Source of the DNA: Gymnopus androsaceus JB14
Lineage: Eukaryota; Basidiomycota; Agaricomycetes; Agaricales; Omphalotaceae
Direction: 5' to 3'
Assembly (NCBI GenBank): GCA_009733575.1
Contig: ML769792.1
Span: 1 to 37,953 of the forward strand
DNA: 37,953 bases
Positions 20,340 through 31,189 of the stretch are shown piece after piece; the stretch's first letter is position 1; each line of letters starts with the position of its first letter. The notes under the pieces are model-generated. The model searched no databases. It saw only the letters and a list, made by a program, of their open reading frames with translations, and had not been told where the DNA came from. The position numbers were made by a program, and so were the translations under genes.

Positions 20340-23300
20340 ATGTTCTCCTCCCTGTTCAGTGCATTGCATTCAAAGCATGCTGGAGAGCTGGTAAGTGTGG
20401 ACTCACCTGTCTTGTTCTCATTCTAATCAAAACATTGTTCAGAGGCCTCAAGACCATGACTCTGTCAAGGTCAGTTTATTCAATATTCATAGCCTACTCC
20501 CATTGATAGCCTCCTCAGCCCTCCCTTTCCAATGTGACTGATGGATTGGCCTCCTTGGATATAGGAGAGACTATTGGAATTCCATCGGTCACCCAGGTCA
20601 CAGCCACGCTGTCTTCTTTACATCTAGAAGACCACGAGTCTATGCCTGGAGCATTCTCTCCGAGTTCTTCTGCTGCTCCCCAGCCTGTCTTTACGGAATA
20701 CAGGTCCCTTGCCATTCTCGACGGAGACCGAATCGCTGGAAACCCTCGTCACCGCTGCTACATTGACAGCAACTCCGATGGACACCTCGACTCACGATAA
20801 ACTTTTCACCTCCTCCGCTCAATTCTACAAGCACAAAAGCTCAACCTTACCTACTTCGATCCAATCTTTGGATCGTGAACATCGGCCATGCAGGGACTGG
20901 AAGCTGCTGCCAAGCCAAAGAAGACGCTTCCTCGCAGTCCTGGCTTTCCGCCCAGGTCGCCAGTTTGGTCGTAGTCCCTTGCCAAACCATTCGAAGCCCA
21001 GATCACGATCTCCGTCACCCACTCCACCTAAAGCCGGTAAAATCGAGCAGGAAGAACTTAATGCTCTTGATAGGCTTCAGCAGACATTCGATCGACATTA
21101 TTCCCTGGTTTTTGACAGTGCTTTCGCATCGCTTGCAGTGGATTTGCAATGCGTCAGGCTCGATGAAGCGACCAAGTTTCTCCTGGAGGGACTGGCACGT
21201 ATCGAAGAGCTTGAGACAAAGATGAGATCCCGAAACACGAAAGATGCTTATCGGAGAGTGTCTACGGGTCTTAGACCAGAGTCCAAGGGGAACGACCAGA
21301 GTTTAAAGACCAGACGAGATCAGCTACGCAACCGCATGAGAAACTTTCATGCTCAGATCTGTGCGATATATGCCCCGCTGAGCGCTGATCGCCCAATCGA
21401 AGTGGATGCGGGTGAGCACCGATTCCTTTTCCGTATGCCGGTCATTGCTCATTCATCGTTAGGAAACTTGTTTCCTACAGATTTCACGCGGATGGACCAA
21501 ATCAACCAGGTTCTGATACTGCTCGGTGTCATATGCAATATGATAATAGGTCTATCAATTGTTCAATGTAACTTCCTTATTGGCATTGCAGTGATGTGCG
21601 TCAAACTTGGAATGTCCACTGTGGGGTCCGAAGACAGTAGTCTCTCACACGAGTTTTCATCATCACAAAACGAGATCATATCCCAAATGCCCAGCTCCCT
21701 CATTGATGCTCTCAAGAAGTTTGGTGTGGACGGTCACTTTGACCTATACGCTACTTGCCCTGCTTGCAATTTCACGAACAAGGCGCATCCTTTGGCAGGG
21801 AAGAAGGATTTCTACGAGTATCCTGAATCCTGCGCCAACGATATCGTTGGAGAGAATGGCATTTCCAAGTGTGGTGCCAATCTCTTAAAACGTCGGCGCG
21901 ATGGTACAGTCCAGCCCATCAAGCCCTATCTTGTCAACTCCCTCCCCGACTACATTGCACGCTGCCTTTCCGACCCAACTTATCTCGATCAATCGACCAA
22001 AGCCACAGATGATGCTCTACACTCCATTGAAACTGGTGAATCGGAAACCAGTGTCGAGAACGTGTTTGAGGCCGCCTTCATCAAGGACTTCAAAGGACCC
22101 GATGGCAAACTGTTTGTGGACCGCGGTGACAAAATTCGCCTGGCGTTCTCCATGCACGTCGACTTTTTCAATCCAAATGGTATCACTCAGCGTGGGGCTC
22201 ACAATTCCATTGGTGTCATATCGTGTGCCAATTTGGCTCTCGATCCATCGATTCGATACCTGCCGGAAAACATGTTCGTCGGTGGTATCATTCCTGGTCC
22301 AAATGAACCGTCTGCCGATGAACTCGATCATTTCGTCCGACCGATTGTTGAACAGTTTGTTAGGACATGGCAGCCAGGTCTCAAAGTTTCTTCCACTGCT
22401 CGCTCCAAGTCAGGGGCTGTCGTCGAAGCCGGTCTCCTGCTTTCTGTCAACGATCTCCCCGCTGCTCGCAAGGTTGCCGGCTTTCAGGGGCCCATGTCAA
22501 ACTTCATCTGTACCATTTGCAAGCTGCGGGGAACGCACCAGATCTTTGACACGGATCATAAGCGTTGGATTCCCAGAGATGTGACAGAGCTTCGCCAATG
22601 GTCGACAGCCTACAGGGACGCTCAAACTCTAGACGAGCGAAAAGCAATCTTCAATGAATATGGGGTTCGCTGGTCTTCCTTATGGCTACTTGATTATTGG
22701 GATCCTACCAAGATGCTTGTCATTGACGCGATGCACTGCATTCTGGAAGGTATCGTTCACTACCACTGCCGCCATGTTCTTCGACTGGATGCCTCAGCTT
22801 CCAAACTCAGTGCCGATGGCCTCAAATACGCTTATGAGTGGGACTGGACCCCATATGACCCCGAGACTGCCCCTGCAAACCTCCAGCTAAAAGAAAAAAA
22901 TATACCATCAGTCACTAAAATCCAATCAGCACTTTGTCTGGCACTTGAAGGCGAAAAATCCTTGACTTTGAATAAAATGTGGACGCGCCTTGATAACCAA
23001 GGCACCAAAGATGCCTTGCAGTTTGTTGTTCATTCACTAGGACTCTCTACACAGTTAGACTCCATCCCCGAGTCAATATCTACCCTTTACGTTGAACGTG
23101 CCCGGCAGAAAAGTAAGAGAAACCCTGATCAGGTGAAGTTTCCTCACCGTCAGCTTGCTACGAAGAAGAATCAGCTCATTGCCTTGTTACTCACCTGGGT
23201 AAGTCTGTACGCTGTATTTGAAGCAGGAAAACTTATACCTTTGGCCAATAGAGATTGCAACAACCTCCCAGCTCCGAGGCATACATACTCCCGACAGGAA

Positions 23301-24403
23301 CTCCCGAAACTCTTACTCATATCCAGAAGGTGATCCGAGAGACTGTTAGGCCGTCATGGCTCAATTCGGTAGCACAGAACTATGGTGACGCGAAGGCGGG
23401 ATCTATCAAAGCAGATGAATGGCGAACACTCAGCACAGTCTACCTTCCAATTGCCCTTGTCACTCTTTGGGGTGATGTGGATGGTTGTGCTCCTCCTGCC
23501 GACGACTCTGAATCTGGTCTCTTACTTAAGGCTCTTGATCATACCATGGCCCTCTTTCAGGCAACAATAATAGCCTGTCGATACACGATGACAATCTCGC
23601 GGGCCAATGCCTTTCGAGATTATCTCAACACTTGGGTGAAGGATTTACGAACCCTTTATCCACACACTCGAGAGGGTAGGCCTCGACCGAATATTCATGC
23701 CGCTGGACATATATACGACTTTCTTTTACTCTTTGGACCTGTCCTTTCATGGTGGTGTTTCCCATTTGAACGCTTGATCGGCGCTTTGCAGAAAATCAAC
23801 ACGAATGATCACATCGGTGGTAAGTCACCTCAGATTGGCCCTGAGCTCAATCCCAATAGTAATTTTTTCTTTTTAGGTGCCATGGAATCTGCCATCATGA
23901 AGTCTGTGGCTCGTACGGCGAATCTTCGCCACTGGCTTCGTCGTCCTGCTTGTCCCGAGGCAGTTCGACAGCTCAAGGTTCTGTTTGACAAGTGCTTTGT
24001 TCCAGCCAATGCCCCCAGTCAAACAAATGAATTTGTTGCGATGAAGGGTGTACGTCGTGCCTATGCTAAACACGACGGCGTCAATTTTTCTGGTTCATCT
24101 ACCCACGCAGGCAATGCTAGCATTATATACCGACCCATTCCAGATCATGCACCTATCGCTGGTCAAATTCAGTGGATCGAAAGCAAAGGAGACACTGTTC
24201 GTCTTCATGTGAGGCCATATCAACAGTTATCCAAGGCACTCTATGATCCTTTTCTCAAATACCCTCATTTTTCTGCTACAACATATTCTTCAGTACTTGG
24301 AGAGAAGGAGGATGTGATTAATCTCGATGATATCATCTCGCATGCCGCTCGTTACGACTACTCTTATGGAAGGTCTGTCCTGGTCAATCTTTCTAGACAA
24401 TGA
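20340..24403 (+). CDS. CACTA-superfamily (Plavaka/tnp2-type) transposase
   Basis: Large transposase of about 1.3 thousand residues. ATG at 20340; small exons 20340-20390 and 20443-20469, then the main body from 20519; introns 20391-20442, 20470-20518, 23199-23251 and 23820-23876 (the last is 57 bp and leaves an open frame either way). Family blocks: CPACNFTNKAHPL with a CGANLL zinc-like pair, HVDFFNPNG, IRYLPENMFVGGIIPGPNEP, DHFVRPIVEQF, VNDLPAARKVAGFQG, CTICKLRG, YWDPTKMLVIDAMHCILEG, TLWGDVDG and WWCFPFERLIGALQK, as in tnp2 proteins of mushroom Plavaka elements. The only problem is a frame change near 20705 in the variable N-terminus, an unseen intron or one indel. All conserved blocks are intact, so this may be a recently active copy. 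Stop TGA 24401-24403. Confidence 0.8.
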
Positions 24404-25091
24404 ATAGATCATGTAATGTATTTTTTGAACGTCCCGTCAATAATTAATATTTTCTACTCTTCATTACTTTCTGATCGTCCGAAACGTACTAAAACTATCG
24501 ACGCTGGAGGACGAGAGGTAATGTAGCGATGTCACTTGAATAAGACTTATATTGGTACCCATCGCTTGGCGTTGGATTGGGTGTGCTCGTGATTCATGCA
24601 TGGTCTTTGATGTTTGACGCAGGAGGCAGTCGCGTCTCCGACGCAGACACGGTTGCGTCTCCGCCGTGACGCAGTAGCGTTCTGTCAGTTATACTGAATT
24701 ATCAAAATTCATTGCATTTTTCAGGGGCTCCGAAAGAGTTGTAGAAATATCATGTATCGGTCAATACTTCAATTACAATGATACTTAATGTATCGACTAG
24801 TTATTATAGCTGACTGACACGAAGACTTTCATTTCAGCTTTCCTCTATCTTGAAAAAATTTAAATCAGTATTATCTTCACTTCTTTCGATACGACTTAAA
24901 TCAGCCAGCGTTTCTTATCACCCGATTAATGTATTGATTTAAGATCTTTCAATCATGCTTTCGATGTTGTTTAAATGTAAAATATCATTCAATTTATCTA
25001 CGGTACAGAAAGGTTGACTGAATAGTCGCATATCAGCATGCTTTTCTGCTTGGCAGAAATTTGTCCATTTTCGGCGTGAGACAACCTCAAT
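24404..25091. other. AT-rich spacer with possible CACTA subterminal repeats
   Basis: No gene. GACGCAG occurs at 24616, 24640 and 24668, and GCGTCTCCG twice between (about 24632 and 24655), partly in inverted orientation: a compact cluster just downstream of the tnp2 gene as expected of subterminal binding sites. I could not find matching CACTA/TAGTG termini, so element ends are not placed. The AT-rich remainder (24700-25091) may hold the left end of the DIRS-like element. Confidence 0.4.
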
Positions 25092-25354
25092 GTGGTTTAT
25101 GACTATATCACAACCAAAATAGATGCCGGTCAGATGTCTGGTTTTTTCTCACAATTAGAGACAGAGAAAATACTATGGGAACCACTCTATTGTTCCCCTT
25201 TGATTGTCTCAACATTGGACCAGACCGGGGATACCACCCAAGAAAAGGGTATGCTGAAACTTATCCACAGGGACAGAAGCAGTAGGATCTGTCAATAGCT
25301 TCATTAAAAAAGAAGATTTTCCAACTTGTTTTGACATGGCATCGTGCATGGCTA
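25092..25354 (+). pseudogene. RT N-terminal fragment left of the Copia insertion
   Basis: VYDYITTKIDAGQMSGFFSQ, then EKILWEPLYCSPLIVSTLDQ in one frame, and after a one-base slip near 25250, NLSTGTEAVGSVNSFIKKED and FPTCFDMASCMA. These match the N-terminal blocks of the mushroom RT/RNase H family (GRMSGPF, SSPLIV, LS.G....SVNSFI, DFPT). The last codon is cut: its first base is 25354 and its other two are at 30671-30672, on the far side of the Copia element. Confidence 0.7.
25350..25354. repeat. Copia target-site duplication, left copy (GGCTA)
   Basis: GGCTA directly precedes the LTR start at 25355; the identical GGCTA follows the other LTR at 30666-30670. A 5-bp duplication is the expected mark of Copia integrase. 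Confidence 0.9.
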
Positions 25355-25836
25355 TGTCAAACGAAGTATATAAGTAAAGTTATCCTCAGCACAACACAAG
25401 TATAAGGTGTCAAAAAGACTCAATATATTAAAGGGATAAGTACCTGTCAAACGAAGTATATAAGTAAAGTTATCTAATAAACTGGTTAGCTTCGTAAGAT
25501 GACAAGTAATAAGAAGATACTCACCCTCAGCACGACACAAGTATAAGGTGTCAAAAAGACTGAGGGCAAGGATCGTGGAAGGTAGGTTTATATGCAAAAT
25601 GTCCGTAATGACCGATCTAGCGCAGCAGGTCAGTCGTACCAAATATGTAGCAAGATTGAAATAGAATGGTGAAACGAGGAGAGGAAACGTTAAGCCATAC
25701 GTGTATGATAAACGAAACGTAGAGACAAGGAAAAACGGAATAGGAAAAGGGAAAACTTATGGTATATTCAACCGGAGACTGGGATCTCCGGTGGGACTCG
25801 ATCACTAACTTACGCTTTGACCGTCTATCTTCAACA
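25355..25836 (-). repeat. Copia 3' LTR (482 bp)
   Basis: On the coding strand it begins TGTTGAAGATAGACGG and ends TTCGTTTGACA. It holds internal direct repeats: GTCAAACGAAGTATATAAGT at 25356 and 25446, and ACACAAGTATAAGGTGTCAA in two places. CCGGAGACTGGGATCTCCGG (25772-25791) is a 7-bp stem hairpin. Confidence 0.9.
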
Positions 25837-25850
25837 CTCCCCTAGGCGGA
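25837..25850 (-). promoter_or_regulatory. Copia polypurine tract
   Basis: On the coding strand TCCGCCTAGGGGAG lies directly against the start of the 3' LTR (TGTTGAAG). The AGGGGAG part is the expected RNase H-resistant primer for plus-strand synthesis; short, but in exactly the right place. Confidence 0.65.
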
Positions 25851-25853
25851 AGA

Positions 25854-28800
25854 TCACAGGTTGAGGCGAAGAAGACCGATTTGACGACGGTGAAGAGTAG
25901 TTCCTAAGAACTTTGTGAGAATGTCGGCAGGGTTGTCTTTGGATGCAACGTATTCGATTTTGACTTCTCCACGTTCAACGGCCTCTCGGATGAAATGATT
26001 ACGAATGTCGATGTGTTTGACACGAGAATGGAATTTAGGGTTTTCAGAGATGGCGATAGCACTTTGATTGTCACAGCGGATGATGGATGGGAGAGATACT
26101 GTGTGACCCATTTCGGAAAGGAATTGGTGAACCCATCTGGCCTGCTGTACCCCTTTCGCAAGGGCAATGTATTCAGCCTCCGTAGTCGACAGAGCTACTA
26201 CCTGCTGCCTCTTCGACATCCAAAAGACCGGGCCCCCTGCAATGATGGTCAGGACACCAGAGTAACTCCATGATCTCGAGTTCCTCCAATGTACTTGATA
26301 AGGTGCATAAGAGCATTCCAGTGGATTCTTTGAGGGTTATGAGCGAATCGAGACAGAACATTAACCGCTTGAGCAATGTCAGGACGGCAAGCTCCTGCTC
26401 CAAATTGAATGGCTCCAAGAATCTCTCGATAGGGCTTGTCTCGCATGAATTCGAGCTCTTCGGGGGATTCAGGTGATTGATCAACCGAGAGTGTCGTTCC
26501 AGGAGGGAGAGGAGTCGACTTTGGTTTGGAAGCATCAAGTCGGTGCTTAGTGAGGAGATTATCCCAGTAGGCGGGCATGGAGAGGGTGGCGGTACCGAGT
26601 TCTCGGTCATGAGTGAGTTTCATACCGAGAACAAACTGAACGCTGTCGGTGTTCTTTATACGGTACCGTTCACCGATCTCCCGTTTAACATTTTCCATCT
26701 CCTGAATCGATGAGGATCCCCCTAGCGTGTCATCGGTATAAGTCCCGGTCATTGTCTCCCCTGACTTCGATATCCGACTCCTGACGCACTGGTCCGCCTG
26801 AGAGCGCTTGAAACCCAGTTCCTTATACGAGGCATCGAGAGTTCTCCACCAATTTCGACCTGCTTGCATCATTCCATAAATCAACTTTCTAATCCTCATC
26901 ACCTTTCCATCTCCCTGTCCTGGATATCCTTGGGGGGGCCAAGCGTATAATTCTTCCTTGAGATCGGCATTTAGGTACGCGGAGGAGAAATCGATTTGCC
27001 AAATGTGATAACCCAATACGACCTAAAGGGCAATGAGTATCCTGAGAGATTCAAAACGGAGTACAGCCGCAAAAGTCGCGTAGAAATCGCGTCCTTCTTC
27101 CTGGGTTTGACCGTCGACAACTAGACAAGCTTTATGCTCGATAATGGCTCCTTCCCCGTTAAGTTTGTGAGCGAAAACCCAAAGGGGACGCAGGATGGTA
27201 GCGTTAGGAGGAGCGTCTTGTAGGGGTCCGAATACGTCGAATTCCTTCATCCGCTGAATCTCCTTTTCGATCGCAGGTGACCAACGGTCAGGGTCCTCCA
27301 TGGCTTTAACGTAGCTTTTTGGAACAGGAGGGATTCCCAGAGCAGTAAGTGCGGAATTTGATTCGAAGGATACTTCGTCGAATCCTTGGACCAAGGTTGT
27401 CAGACTGGCTTGAGGTTGGGATGCATCAGGAGTAGGTGGAATGGCTTGATGACGAGCAGAACAATGGAGAGGAATGTTTGGATCAGGGATGAATTTCGTT
27501 CGAGTACGACGAGCTGGATGCTCAGGAACTGAACTCTTGTCAGGGGTTTGATCGGAAGACGGAGTTTCCGGTTGATCGAGGATTTGATCGGAGGAGGATT
27601 TGATCGTGGTGTCGGTGGCATCAGGGGGCATCAAATCAACAACTTCCTCATCGTTCATCTCTTCCTCCCCTCCGCCTGGCAACAGCGTACGGTCAGGTCA
27701 TCCTTCCTCAAACACTATGTCTCAACTCGAAATAATCTTTCCGGAGGGTAAGTACATCAAGTATACTCCCCTCTCACCATATCCAACCATTCTCCCCTCA
27801 ACCGCTCGATTATCCAATTTACCAGGTGTCCCATCGACGATCGTTGCCCATCCTCGCACTCTGAAAGGTCTTAGATGAGAGATGTCTTGGCGAATACCAA
27901 GAAAGATTTCAGCCGGAATACAAAAGCCGTTTCGAGCTGAAGGTAGGAGGTTCTCCGTGTATACGACGTAAGCCGCTGCAATCGCCCATAAGAAAAGGGG
28001 TAAACCAGAGTCGTCCAGGATGACACGAACTTTGGCAAAGGTGACAGCATGTCTCCTTTCTGCCACCCCGTTTGCTGCTGACAAATATGCCGGGGTATGC
28101 TCGATTTTGATCCCAAGTCCGTCAGCCCACTTCCTCCACTTTTCATTGTTGAACTCTTTTCCACCGTCAATCCGGATCACCTTCAATTTGTTTCCAGTTT
28201 GCCTTTCCGCCATAACTCAATACGAATCCATGCATAACAACGTTGTATCAGCCTCCTTGTTCGTGGTATAGTATTTGTTAAAGGAGGAGCAGTCGTCAAC
28301 CACCGGCAGGGAATAGTAGAATCTCCCTCGGGCCATGGTGCGCATAGGTCCCGTTAAATCGAGATGAACTTTTGCTAACACTTCTTCTTCCACAGGCACA
28401 ACAGCATCAAATGGTCGTCGAACAGCGGCACCCTTTAAGCAGTTTACGCACTTCCCTTCAAGACTACCACCAGGTTTGACAACAAACCCATCAACGAGGT
28501 CCTTGTTCCGGAGAAGTTCAATACGGTGAGCTCCTGCATGAGCCAGACAACGATGCCAGGTAGCGAGGTTAGTCGGCTTGTTCAAGGAACGCGACTTCGC
28601 GGCAAGGGATACCACGGTAAGGGCTTTGGGTTTCTCTTTCAGCTCGTATAACCCTCCTGACCCCATTCCAGTTAGGAAATGAGTCCCCGCAGGCGAATAA
28701 AACTTCGCACATCCTTTTCCGAAATGGATTTCATAACCGAGCTGGTCAAGCTTTGCAATGGAGATGAGATCAGACGCGACAGTCGGGCAGTGTAGGGCAT

Positions 28801-29278
28801 CCTCGAAGATAAGAACTACTTCCTTCCCGTTCTCGATTACGACCTTTTTGGCTCTCCCCACTCCCTTTATACGCAGGGCCGTGGATTTCTCGGAGGAGCG
28901 ACCAATACGGTTGCATGGTGTATAAGTCAGGAAGTCGTCCCGGTTCCGGAAGAAATGGTCAGAAGCACCTGAGTTGGCGAAGAGTTCCCCGGGCTGGTAA
29001 TCGTCGAGGGAAGCAGCCATCCCATAGTGATGGGTAAGTTCGCCTATAGCCATAGACGTCGAGGGTATTGCAGATGGGGAATTTTGAGAAGGTATAGTCG
29101 TATCCTTCTTACCTCTCCACCAGGCCGGATACTGACCCTCCTTTCCCCCTCCCTTTCTAAAGCAATCCTCCTTGATATGTCCTGTACGTCCGCAATTGTG
29201 ACATTTCTTGTCACTATTTCCTGACCTCACCATTTTTGCAGCCACCGAGTTTTCCAATTGTTTGATCTTCAACATCAA
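25854..29278 (-). pseudogene. Copia pol polyprotein (zinc knuckle, protease, integrase, RT, RNase H), disabled
   Basis: In order: a CCHC zinc knuckle (CHNCGRTGHIKEDC), protease with FANSGASDHFF (canonical DSGAS; the Asp is Asn at 28973-28975), GAG-pre-integrase (WHRCLAHAGAHRIELL, CVNCLKG), integrase (HLDLTGPM, VVDDCSSF, RIDGGKEFN, NGVAERRHA), an acidic hinge, RT (IWQIDFSSAYLNADL, KLIYGMMQAGRNWW, TYTDDTLGG) and RNase H (VALSTTEAEYIAL, RCDNQSAI, HIDIRNHFI, NPADILTK). In-frame stops: TGA at 28217, 27722 and 27698, and TAG at 27023. Near 26245 a deletion removed the stretch that normally holds DADWAGD, including an RNase H catalytic Asp, and shifted the frame. Reading resumes as AGGPVFWMSKRQQ. 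Confidence 0.88.
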
Positions 29279-30072
29279 GGCCGCATGAGGGGATGTTGCT
29301 GCATGGGCCTGGGCAACTCGACTCGCGAATACTGGAAGGTAATTTGCTGGATTATGGATGCCGCGGAAGGATATTGGGATTCGTTTGCCGTGATATTCTG
29401 AATAATACTGTCGAAAGCTAGTGTAGGGAATGCAGCAATGATGATTTCTCGGAACGTCTTGTCCTCGATAGTATTTCCTGCTTCCACGGCTTCCTTCCTG
29501 ATTTCCCTGAGTTGTTTGAAGAACTCGTCAATCGGTTCGGCCTCCCGGAACACAAAGGAATGGAGACGTCGTTCGGTAAGTACCTTACGCATTCCATCCT
29601 TCTTTGCAAATTCTCCCTCCAGGGTATCAAAAACCTCTTTAGCAGTTTTGTCGTCAACGTTAGGCATCGGGGAAGGTAAATCGTCGATGTGCGATTCGAT
29701 GATCCCTTTTGCTCTATCGTTCCTGAACACCCATTCCTCTAGGGAAGGTGTTAGGGAGAACACTGCAGTTGCTTTGGAGGATTCAGTCGAAGTAGGAGTT
29801 GGAGCTGGTGCAGTCGCAGTTGCTGTTGTAGTCGCAGCAGTGGTCGTGGTTGCGGGAGGCGGAGGAGGCGGAGGCGGAGGAGGAATAGGAATAGGTGGAC
29901 TAGGAGAAGGTTTAACGATGGATCCATCAGTGTATCTGAGGAGACCTTGGGTTTTTAGCGAGTTCACAATCCTTCGTTTAACCGGAGCCCAGCCAACTTT
30001 GACTCCTCCGTCAAACTTCAGGTCTGCGGAAACCTCAGGTATAGGAGGCGGGATAGCGCCGTTACTAGCCAT
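29275..30072 (-). pseudogene. Copia gag
   Basis: ATG at 30072-30070 (MASNGAIPPPIPEV), 265 residues to a TGA at 29275. A Pro/Ala/Thr-rich low-complexity insert (PIPIPPPPPP region) is followed by the copia-type gag core: EEWVFRNDRAKGIIESHI, AKEVFDTLEGEFAKKDG, RRLHSFVFREAEPIDEFF, EIIIAAFPTLAFDSII. The natural continuation (HAATSPHAALMLKIKQLENS and the zinc knuckle) lies in another frame starting near 29325, so the gag-pol join is broken by about one base. No slippery heptamer was seen there, so I read it as a mutation rather than programmed frameshifting. Confidence 0.8.
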
Positions 30073-30172
30073 GGTTAGGTTTCAAGACGTAAGGATGAGG
30101 TGACGTAGATTTTCGAGTAATGAGTCTAGGATTTCTTGTGTCATTTCTTCGTAGGTAAATTCAGCTGCGGGT

Positions 30173-30185
30173 GGGGCCCATAACC
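30173..30185 (-). promoter_or_regulatory. Primer-binding site matching the initiator tRNA-Met anticodon arm
   Basis: On the coding strand GGTTATGGGCCC starts right after the 5' LTR. Its complement GGGCCCATAACC matches the anticodon stem-loop of eukaryotic initiator tRNA-Met (C-CAU-AACC), not a tRNA 3' end. That is the half-tRNA priming known from Drosophila copia and several fungal elements. Confidence 0.7.
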
Positions 30186-30665
30186 TGTCAAACGAAGTAT
30201 ATAAGTAAAGTTATCCTCAGCACGACACAAGTATAAGGTGTCGAAAAGACTCAATATATTAAAGGGATAAGTACCTGTCAAACGAAGTATATAAGTAAAG
30301 TTATCTAATAAACTGGTTAGCTTTGTAAGATGACAAGTAATAAGAAGATACTCACCCTCAGCACGACAAGTATAAGGTGTCGAAAAGACTGAGGGCAAGG
30401 ATCGTGGAAGGTAGGTTTATATGCAAAATGTCCGTAACGACCGATCTAGCGCAGCAGGTCGGTCGTACCAAATATGTAGCAAGATTGAAATAGAATGGTG
30501 AAACAAAGAGAGGAAACGTTAAGCCATACGTGTATGATAAACGAAACGTAGAGACAAGGAAAAACGGAATAGGAAAAGGGAAAACTTATGGTATATTCAA
30601 CCAGAGACTGGGATCTCCGGTGGGACTCAATCACTAACTTACGCTTTGACCGTCTATCTTCAACA
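30186..30665 (-). repeat. Copia 5' LTR (480 bp)
   Basis: Differs from the other LTR by ten substitutions, all transitions, and one 2-bp gap (CACGACAAG versus CACGACACAAG). Nine of the ten are CG versus TG/CA. One of them breaks the hairpin that is perfect in the 3' LTR (CCAGAGACTGGGATCTCCGG here). Confidence 0.9.
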
Positions 30666-30670
30666 GGCTA
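30666..30670. repeat. Copia target-site duplication, right copy (GGCTA)
   Basis: Identical to 25350-25354. After it the host RT codon resumes with AT TTG at 30671. Confidence 0.9.
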
Positions 30671-31189
30671 ATTTGGTGAGTCCTTTTAATTTGGTCAATT
30701 CCTCCCCTGCCTGCATTATGCAGTGCCTCCTCTACCTGCACTCTTTGGAGTTGCCTCCTCCCTGCACTTGTTTACCCAAGTTGCCTCCTCAAACTAGTAC
30801 TGATAGGAAACATTACTTAGATTGCTTCAGCTCCAGAGGGAGCACAGGCTTGTGCAGTCAATATCAAGGTATTCCATTGCACTTGTCCAGTCCTTCCAGA
30901 ACACAAGCCATATCTGGTAGTATCCATGGAACCAGGCGAATTCAACATTGACCACAACCATCCTTTTGGCTTGGCTCCAGCCAGTAGCAACTCTGGCCAG
31001 ATCACAAATGCTACTGTTGACATTTGGGGTCATGCACATCCAAACTTACCATCTGTCAAGTATGAAGATGATATGAGTGTGTTCCGTTTCCCAGATGTAA
31101 ACAGTGATTACCTCAACAAGGGGTTCTGCTACTGTTATAATTGTGAAAGTTGCATGCAACCTATCAATATTTTTGGGATACCATGGCAT
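30671..31189 (+). pseudogene. RT core fragment with a probable intron
   Basis: The frame enters from the left fragment as M-A-N-L. It then meets a 145-bp stretch (30676-30820) that starts GTGAGT, has a TACTGAT branch-like site and ends TTACTTAG; skipping it joins to IASAPEGAQACAVNIKVFHC. Next come CPVLPEHKPYLVV, GEFNIDHNHPFGLAPASSNS, GQITNATVDIWG, KYEDDMSVFRFP (the YxDD box) and INIFGIPWH. The first catalytic Asp expected in the A(F/W)DI block is Asn (AAT, 30860-30862), and the Arg of FHRT is Cys (TGC, 30878-30880). Reading is cut at CAT 31187-31189 by the 1.3-kb insertion. Confidence 0.72.

Larger units (their letters stand above)
25355..30665 (-). mobile_element. Ty1/Copia LTR retrotransposon, complete but inactive
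   Basis: 5,311 bp, transcribed on the minus strand. LTRs of 482 bp (25355-25836, the 3' LTR) and 480 bp (30186-30665, the 5' LTR), with TG..CA ends, a 5-bp target duplication, a primer-binding site abutting the 5' LTR, a purine tract abutting the 3' LTR, and gag-protease-integrase-RT-RNase H order (Copia order). It is inactive: a frame break between gag and pol, four in-frame stops in pol, Asp to Asn in the protease, and a deletion in RNase H. LTR identity of about 98% implies a fairly recent insertion. It lies in the RT gene of an older element. Confidence 0.92.

Noticed and set aside
29275..29330. Programmed gag-pol frameshift in the Copia element
   Set aside because: No slippery heptamer or downstream structure was seen, most Copia elements use a single frame, and other lesions show that the element is decayed.
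29438..30103. Plus-strand 221-codon frame with Gly/Val repeats
   Set aside because: Antisense of the Copia gag proline-rich segment.
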